11,721 nucleotides of DNA from Rikenellaceae bacterium. GTDB taxonomy: Bacteria > Bacteroidota > Bacteroidia > Bacteroidales > Rikenellaceae. Of this stretch, positions 7,637-11,721 are shown in pieces; position 1 is the stretch's first letter, and every line of letters starts with the position of its first letter. Both the position numbers and the translations under genes were made by a program. Where the stretch lies: NCBI GenBank assembly GCA_902362705.1, contig CABIXK010000017.1, positions 4,404 to 16,124 of the forward strand, read 5' to 3'. Below the pieces are notes generated by a model. That model saw nothing but the letters and a program-made list of their open reading frames with translations. It did no database searches and was not told the DNA's origin.

Positions 7637-8320
7637 ATGTATTACTACGACCCGAACGATCGGAGACCGCGCCGCTGGGCGCTCGTGGCGACGGCCGCCT
7701 ATGCGCTGCTGCTCGCCGCGGGGTTTCTGTTTCTGTCGTTCGACTTCCGGCACGAGGCCGAGCGCCTCGACTCGATGATCCAGATCGAGATCGTCGAGCC
7801 CGAGCCGCCGCGCCTCCGGCCCGTGCGCCCGGCCCCCGAGCCGCGCATGCACGACAAGGCGGCCCCCGAGGAGCGCACGGCCCAGGTCGCGGGCAAGGAC
7901 GAGGTGACGCAGACGCCCAACCCCAAGGCGCTCTTCAAGATGAACAAGGGGGGCGTGGACGAGCCCGAGGATGCGGGCAACCCCCACGCGCCCGAGGGCG
8001 AGGACAAGGCCAGCGGCAAGGGCCCCGGCCTGAACCCCGACGGGCTCGACCAGCTCGACAAGGGGTTGCAGGGGCGCGGCCTGGCCGGCGCGCTGCCCCG
8101 TCCGGCCTACCCCGGCTCGAAGAGCGGCAAGGTGGTCATCCGCGTGACGGTGGGCCCGAAGGGCGACGTGACCGGCGCCGCGTTCGAACCCGTGGGTTCG
8201 ACCGTCAGCGACAGCGACCTGGTGGCCGCAGCCATCGCCGCGGCCCGCAAGGCGCGCTTCACCGAGAGCCGTGCGACGGTGCAGGGGGGCACGATCACCT
8301 ATATTTTCCGCATGGACTGA
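7637..8320 (+). CDS. tonB: TonB-family energy transducer
   Basis: TonB spans the periplasm and passes ExbBD energy to outer-membrane TonB-dependent receptors such as SusC/RagA types. The 227-residue protein has a basic N-terminus (NDRRPRRW, 7-14), one membrane anchor at about 15-35 (LVATAAYALLLAAGFLFLSF), and a Pro/Glu/Arg-rich segment (54-70, VEPEPPRLRPVRPAPEP). An acidic Gly/Asp/Pro-rich linker follows to about 150, then the C-terminal TonB domain at about 153-227: LPRPAYPGSKSGKVVIRVTV and the typical Bacteroidetes ending GSTVSDSDLVAAAIAAARKA with QGGTITYIF. The linker is shorter and less proline-rich than in E. coli TonB. The gene lies 11 nt after exbD, and its tail is followed after 40 nt by the DUF1573 gene. 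The family call is firm; which receptors it serves is unknown. Confidence 0.93.
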   Translation: MYYYDPNDRRPRRWALVATAAYALLLAAGFLFLSFDFRHEAERLDSMIQIEIVEPEPPRLRPVRPAPEPRMHDKAAPEERTAQVAGKDEVTQTPNPKALFKMNKGGVDEPEDAGNPHAPEGEDKASGKGPGLNPDGLDQLDKGLQGRGLAGALPRPAYPGSKSGKVVIRVTVGPKGDVTGAAFEPVGSTVSDSDLVAAAIAAARKARFTESRATVQGGTITYIFRMD

Positions 8321-8360
8321 CCTCGGGGTCGGCTCCGTGCGACAACGTAAAGCTATTGCG

Positions 8361-8756
8361 ATGATGCGCAGATGGATCTTTCTGCTCTCCGGCCTGCTCT
8401 GCATGTGGGCGGCCGAAGCCAAGAAGCCCGAAGCGAAGGGGGCGCACCTCCGTCTGGAGGAGAGCGCCGTCGACTTCGGCGACGTGCCCCGCAAGGGGGG
8501 CGACCTTGTACACGAGTTCACGTTCGTCAACGACGGCACGGCGCCGCTGGTGCTCACGCGTGTCTTCACGTCGTGCTCGTGTCTGAAGACCTCGTTCGCG
8601 AAGCGCCCCGTCGCCCCCGGAGCCTCGGGGGTGATCCGCGTGACCTACGAACCCCACAAGAGCGAGCCCGGGGTCTTCAACCGCGTGATCCAGGTCTACT
8701 CCAACTCGACCGGGGGGCGCGCTCTGCTGACCGTGCAGGGCAACTCGATCGACTAA
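8361..8756 (+). CDS. Small secreted DUF1573-domain protein
   Basis: The 131-residue protein has a short signal peptide (MMRRWIFLLSGLLCMWAAEA, 1-20) followed directly by a single DUF1573 domain, an Ig-like beta fold common in Bacteroidetes envelopes. Typical landmarks are VDFGDVPRKGG (37-47), HEFTFVNDGTAPLVL (51-65), the paired cysteines SCSC (71-74), VAPGASGVIRVTYEP (84-98) and QVYSNS (111-116). Its molecular role is not established for the family. I chose 8361 because it places the signal peptide at the N-terminus; an in-frame ATG at 8271 would add 30 residues lying inside the tonB coding region. It follows tonB by 40 nt and precedes the deaminase gene by 12 nt, so it is probably part of the same transcript. 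Confidence 0.88.
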   Translation: MMRRWIFLLSGLLCMWAAEAKKPEAKGAHLRLEESAVDFGDVPRKGGDLVHEFTFVNDGTAPLVLTRVFTSCSCLKTSFAKRPVAPGASGVIRVTYEPHKSEPGVFNRVIQVYSNSTGGRALLTVQGNSID

Positions 8757-8768
8757 ACCCTCAGCCCT

Positions 8769-10079
8769 ATGGCACTACTCTTTTCCAACGCCACCGTGCT
8801 GCCGATGACGGCAGCGGCCGACCGGCCCCAGACCTTCACGGGTGCCGTGGGCGTCGCGGGCAACCGCATCGCCCTCGTATCGGACGACGCGCAGGCCGTC
8901 GAGGCCTTCCGCGCGGCCCATCCCGACCTGCGCGAGTTCGACTGCCGCGGGCGGCTGGTCATGCCGGGTCTGGTCAACACCCACTGCCACGCCGCCATGA
9001 CGCTCCAGCGCAGCTATGCCGACGACATCGCCCTCATGGAGTGGCTCAACGACTACATCTGGCCCTTCGAGGGGCGGCAGACGGCCGACGACGTGGCCCT
9101 GGGCATGACGCTCGGCATCGCCGAGATGCTGCTCGGGGGCATCACCTCGTTCGTCGACATGTACTACTTCGAGGAGCGCTGCGTGGAGGTGGCCGAGCGG
9201 CTGGGCATCCGGGCGCTGCTCGGCTGCAACTACTTCGACTCCAACATCGACGAGGTGCTGCCCGAGATCGGGCGTGCGGCCGCGAAGGCCGCCGCGGGCT
9301 CGGGCCGCGTGTCGGTCGCTGCGGCGCCCCACTCGCCCTACACGGTCTCGCCCGAGAACCTCGTGCGGGGACGCGACGAGGCTGCGCGGCTCGGCCTGCC
9401 GGTGATGATCCACCTGGCCGAGACCGAAGACGAGGCGCGCATCGTGGCCGAGCGCTACGGCCGCACGCCCGTCGAGCACCTCGACGCGCTGGGGCTGCTC
9501 ACCGACCGCACGATCGCGGCCCACTGCATCCACCTCTCGGCGGGCGACCGCGAGACGCTGGTCCGCCGGCGCGTGGTGGTCTCGCACAACCCCCAGAGCA
9601 ACATGAAGATCTCGAGCGGCGTGGCGCCCGTGGCCGAGCTGCGCCGCGCGGGTGCCTGCGTGACGCTGGGCACCGACGGCCCCTGCTCCAACAACGACCT
9701 CGACCTGTGGGAGGAGCTCCGCACGGCGGTCTTTTTGCAGAAGTCGTCGACGGGCGATCCGTGCGCCCTGCCGGCGCGCGAGGCGCTGCGCATGGTGACC
9801 GTCGACGGGGCCCGCGCCATGGGCTGCGCCGAGGGCGAGCTGGGGGTGCTGCGCGAGGGGGCGCTGGCCGACCTCATCGTCGTCGACATGCAGAAGCCCC
9901 ACCTGCAACCCCTCCACGATGTGGTGTCGACGCTGGTCTACTGCGGCAAGGCGGCCGACGTGGAGACGGTGGTGGTCGACGGCCGCGTGGTGGTCGACCG
10001 GCGCCGCATCGAGGGGCTCGACCTCGAAGCGCTCTACCGCGCGGCCGCGGCGGCGGTGGCCCGCATCACGGGAGACTGA
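8769..10079 (+). CDS. mtaD: Amidohydrolase, probable 5-methylthioadenosine/S-adenosylhomocysteine deaminase
   Basis: The 436-residue cytoplasmic enzyme belongs to the metal-dependent amidohydrolase superfamily. MtaD-type members deaminate 5'-methylthioadenosine and S-adenosylhomocysteine to the inosine forms, clearing by-products of SAM use. The metal-site residues are all visible: H72 and H74 in NTHCHAAM, H188 in APHSPY, H215 with E218 in MIHLAETE, H252 in AAHCIHL, and D303 in LGTDGPCSNNDLDLWEE. The segment MEWLNDYIWPFE (90-101) is characteristic of the MtaD/TrzN/AtzA branch. The N- and C-terminal parts form the usual small beta sandwich (VMPGLVNTHCH; VVVDGRVVVD). Related guanine, cytosine or triazine hydrolases are possible alternatives, since substrate cannot be fixed by sequence alone. 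It starts 12 nt after the DUF1573 gene and is the last gene of the plus-strand run, followed by a strong hairpin. Confidence 0.88.
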   Translation: MALLFSNATVLPMTAAADRPQTFTGAVGVAGNRIALVSDDAQAVEAFRAAHPDLREFDCRGRLVMPGLVNTHCHAAMTLQRSYADDIALMEWLNDYIWPFEGRQTADDVALGMTLGIAEMLLGGITSFVDMYYFEERCVEVAERLGIRALLGCNYFDSNIDEVLPEIGRAAAKAAAGSGRVSVAAAPHSPYTVSPENLVRGRDEAARLGLPVMIHLAETEDEARIVAERYGRTPVEHLDALGLLTDRTIAAHCIHLSAGDRETLVRRRVVVSHNPQSNMKISSGVAPVAELRRAGACVTLGTDGPCSNNDLDLWEELRTAVFLQKSSTGDPCALPAREALRMVTVDGARAMGCAEGELGVLREGALADLIVVDMQKPHLQPLHDVVSTLVYCGKAADVETVVVDGRVVVDRRRIEGLDLEALYRAAAAAVARITGD

Positions 10080-10145
10080 CCACTGGCCGTGCCGGCACGA
10101 CGCGCCCCGCATCGCAGGAGCCTGACTGCCTGCCACGCTTGACAT

Positions 10146-10182
10146 GACACGCCCCGCAACCTTTAAGGTTGCGGGGCGTGTC
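10146..10182. terminator. Perfect GC-rich hairpin between convergent genes, probable bidirectional terminator
   Basis: Arms 10146-10161 (GACACGCCCCGCAACC) and 10167-10182 (GGTTGCGGGGCGTGTC) are exact reverse complements: 16 bp around the loop TTTAA. It lies 67 nt after the mtaD stop and 64 nt beyond the maeB stop, which is where a shared terminator of two convergent genes should be. Neither side carries a T-tract, so it is not a textbook intrinsic terminator. It may instead act as a transcript-end stabiliser or work with Rho. Confidence 0.75.
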
Positions 10183-10246
10183 GCGTCGAGGGGGTGCCTG
10201 AGCCGTCGGTCTCTGCCGGCCGGTCGGCGCCCTCCTGCGCGCGGGG

Positions 10247-11539
10247 TCAATCTTCGAATCCCCGGTCCTCGGTGCGGCGCAGGCGGGCGGCGTAGCCCTC
10301 CCAGTCGGTGATCGGGGCACGGGCGACGCCCGAGTCGACGGCGGCGCGCGCCACGGCCGGGGCCACCCGCTCGAGCAGCCGCGGGTCGAGCGGCTTGGGG
10401 ATGAAGTAGTCGCGCCCGAACTCCAGACGCTCGATCCCGTAGGCGCGCAGCACCTGCGCCGGCACCTCCTCGCGTGCCAGGGCGGCGATGGCGTGGGCCG
10501 CCGCCAGCTTCATCCCCTCGTCGATGCGCCGGGCGCGCACGTCGAGCGCTCCGCGGAAGATGTAGGGGAAGCCCAGGGCGTTGTTGACCTGGTTGGGGTA
10601 GTCGGAGCGGCCCGTGGCGAAGAGGATGTCGGGCCGCGAGGCGACGGCCTCCTCGTAGGTGATCTCGGGCGTGGGGTTGGCCAGGGCGAAGACGATGGGC
10701 GAGGGGGCCATCGTGCGGATCATCGCGGGGGTGAGCGTGCCGGGCTTCGAGACGCCGATGAAGACGTCGGCGCCGTGCAGCGCGTCGGCCAGCGTGGCGA
10801 TGCGGCGTGAGGTGGCGAACTCCCGCTTCATGGGGTTCAGGTCGTCGCGGTAGCGCGTCACGGCGCCGCGGCTGTCGCACAGCACCATGTTCTCGCGCCG
10901 GATTCCCAGCGTCAGAAGCAGCCGCGCGCTGGCGATGGCCGCCGCGCCGGCGCCTCCGATGGCCACGCGCAGCGCCGCGAGCTCCTTGCCGGCGATCCGC
11001 GCGGCGTTGATGAGCGCCGCGGCCACGATCACCGCCGTGCCATGCTGGTCGTCGTGCATGACCGGGATGTCGAGCTCGTCGCTCAGCCTCTGGTCGATCT
11101 CGAAGCACTCGGGGGCCTTGATGTCCTCGAGGTTGATCGCCCCGAAGGTGGGGGCCAGCGCCTTGACCGTGCGGATGAACTGCTCGGGATCGCGCTCGTC
11201 GAGCTCGATGTCGAAGGCGTCGATGCCCGCGAAGATCTTGAAGAGCATGGCCTTGCCCTCCATGACGGGTTTCGAGGCCAGCGCGCCGATGTCGCCCAGG
11301 CCGAGCACGGCCGTGCCGTTGGAGATGACCCCCACCAGGTTGCCGCGGCCCGTGTAGCGGTAGGCGGCCTCCGCGTCGGCCGCGATGGCCTGCGAGGGGA
11401 TGGCCACGCCGGGCGAGTAGGCCAGCGAGAGGTCGTCCTGCGTGCGGTGGGGCTTGGTCGGCACCACGGCGATCTTGCCGGGGCGCGGGTGGCTGTGGTA
11501 GCGCAGCGCCTCGTCGGGGCGCGCGGATTGTTTTTTCAT
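10247..11539 (-). CDS. maeB: NAD(P)-dependent malic enzyme, short single-domain form
   Basis: The enzyme oxidatively decarboxylates malate to pyruvate and CO2 with reduction of NAD(P). The 430 residues cover the malic N-terminal and NAD-binding domains only; the C-terminal phosphotransacetylase-like domain of the approximately 760-residue MaeB proteins is absent. Motifs: [11 protein letters not shown] (20-30), LAYSPGVA with the catalytic Tyr41, [15 protein letters not shown] (71-85), [12 protein letters not shown] with catalytic Lys96, [12 protein letters not shown] (135-146) and HDDQHGTAV (162-170) for metal binding, and the Rossmann loop GGAGAAAIA (195-203). Cofactor choice cannot be read with confidence. 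I chose the ATG at 11539 because it gives [20 protein letters not shown], close to the usual start; the frame extends upstream to 11680, but those 47 residues come from low-quality leader sequence. It converges on mtaD and ends before the shared hairpin. The leader has an A-rich CGCAAAAAACGG stretch like that of tsaD. Confidence 0.93.
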   Translation of the reverse strand: MKKQSARPDEALRYHSHPRPGKIAVVPTKPHRTQDDLSLAYSPGVAIPSQAIAADAEAAYRYTGRGNLVGVISNGTAVLGLGDIGALASKPVMEGKAMLFKIFAGIDAFDIELDERDPEQFIRTVKALAPTFGAINLEDIKAPECFEIDQRLSDELDIPVMHDDQHGTAVIVAAALINAARIAGKELAALRVAIGGAGAAAIASARLLLTLGIRRENMVLCDSRGAVTRYRDDLNPMKREFATSRRIATLADALHGADVFIGVSKPGTLTPAMIRTMAPSPIVFALANPTPEITYEEAVASRPDILFATGRSDYPNQVNNALGFPYIFRGALDVRARRIDEGMKLAAAHAIAALAREEVPAQVLRAYGIERLEFGRDYFIPKPLDPRLLERVAPAVARAAVDSGVARAPITDWEGYAARLRRTEDRGFED

Positions 11540-11585
11540 GTCGATTCCGTTTTTTGCGGGAGGTGCAAAAAGCGGGCCGAAACGG

Positions 11586-11606
11586 GAAAAGTAAAAAGTG
11601 AGAAGT
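11586..11606. repeat. Short 7-nt-period A/G-rich repeat upstream of the malic enzyme gene
   Basis: The plus strand reads GAAAAGT, AAAAAGT, GAGAAGT: three heptamers ending in AGT, starting about 47 nt upstream of the maeB ATG. The period is the same as in the repeats at the tsaD and tamB stops, but the unit differs. On the minus strand the edge of this repeat also gives TACTTTTC (11593-11586), one base off the TAnnTTTG promoter element, so part of it could be the maeB promoter. Confidence 0.5.
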
Positions 11607-11610
11607 GGGG

Positions 11611-11631
11611 CGGCTGCGGGCTGCGCAGCCG
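11611..11631. repeat. Small GC-rich inverted repeat in the malic enzyme upstream region
   Basis: CGGCTGC at 11611-11617 and GCAGCCG at 11625-11631 are exact reverse complements around a 7-nt loop. An overlapping 12-bp palindrome GGCTGCGCAGCC (11619-11630) offers an alternative fold. A T-rich stretch follows on the plus strand (11642 onward), but no plus-strand gene ends here. On the minus strand it could end a transcript entering from the right of the window or act as an operator for maeB. Function is open. Confidence 0.4.
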
Positions 11632-11721
11632 ACGCTGCAATTTTTCGTTTTTTCGGGCAGCAGCCAGCGAAGGACGGCACGAGCGGCGCGAGTTGCGGGC
11701 CTTCGCCGGGGGGGGGTGCGG

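Noticed and set aside
8271..8360. Upstream start adding 30 residues to the DUF1573 protein
   Set aside because: It overlaps the 3' end of tonB and would bury the signal peptide in the interior of the protein.
8775..11108. Open reading frame of 777 codons on the minus strand across mtaD and part of maeB
   Set aside because: It overlaps two genes with strong motifs, crosses the intergenic hairpin, and its translation is Arg/Ala/His/Gly-rich without recognisable domains.
11540..11680. 47-residue N-terminal extension of the malic enzyme from an ATG at 11680
   Set aside because: The extension reads through the leader, the heptamer array and a hairpin and has no similarity to malic enzymes that I recognise; the start at 11539 gives the usual N-terminus.

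Overview
The window looks like an ordinary chromosomal segment of a high-GC member of the Bacteroidales. A gut Alistipes or close relative (Rikenellaceae) is my best guess. The reasons are codons strongly biased to G/C at third positions, AT-rich patches only between genes, a Bacteroidetes-type TAnnTTTG promoter element, A-rich leaders in place of Shine-Dalgarno sequences, and Bacteroidetes-style TamB, ExbB/ExbD/TonB and DUF1573 proteins. The genus is inferred, not proven.

Left part, minus strand: a 3'-truncated, secreted M15-type zinc peptidase (cell-wall D-Ala-D-Ala/L-Ala-D-Glu family) that runs off the left edge, with tsaD (universal t6A tRNA modification) upstream of it on the same strand. 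Centre, plus strand: a large tamB-like gene (AsmA/TamB family, inner-to-outer membrane bridge) diverges from tsaD across a 62-nt gap. It is followed by exbB, exbD and tonB (proton-driven energising of outer-membrane transporters), a small secreted DUF1573 protein, and a zinc amidohydrolase of the methylthioadenosine/S-adenosylhomocysteine deaminase type. Genes from exbB to the deaminase are separated by only 6 to 40 nt, so they are probably one transcription unit, possibly starting at tamB. Right part, minus strand: a short, single-domain malic enzyme converges on the deaminase gene, with a perfect 16-bp GC-rich hairpin between them.

No stretch longer than 300 bases lacks a gene. The larger gaps are 10080-10246, which holds the hairpin, and 11540-11721, which holds the malic enzyme leader, a short 7-nt-period repeat, a small hairpin and a run of nine Gs. 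I saw no tRNA, rRNA, CRISPR, insertion sequence or phage gene.

The most interesting non-genic signal is a 7-nt-period repeat of the form TTGAAAN that forms the stop codons of tsaD and tamB. Because 7 is not a multiple of 3, four copies place TGA in all three frames of the gene strand while leaving the opposite strand open. The most interesting gene-context point is tamB lying directly upstream of a proton-motive-force ExbBD-TonB set. I found no convincing undescribed defence or mobile system.
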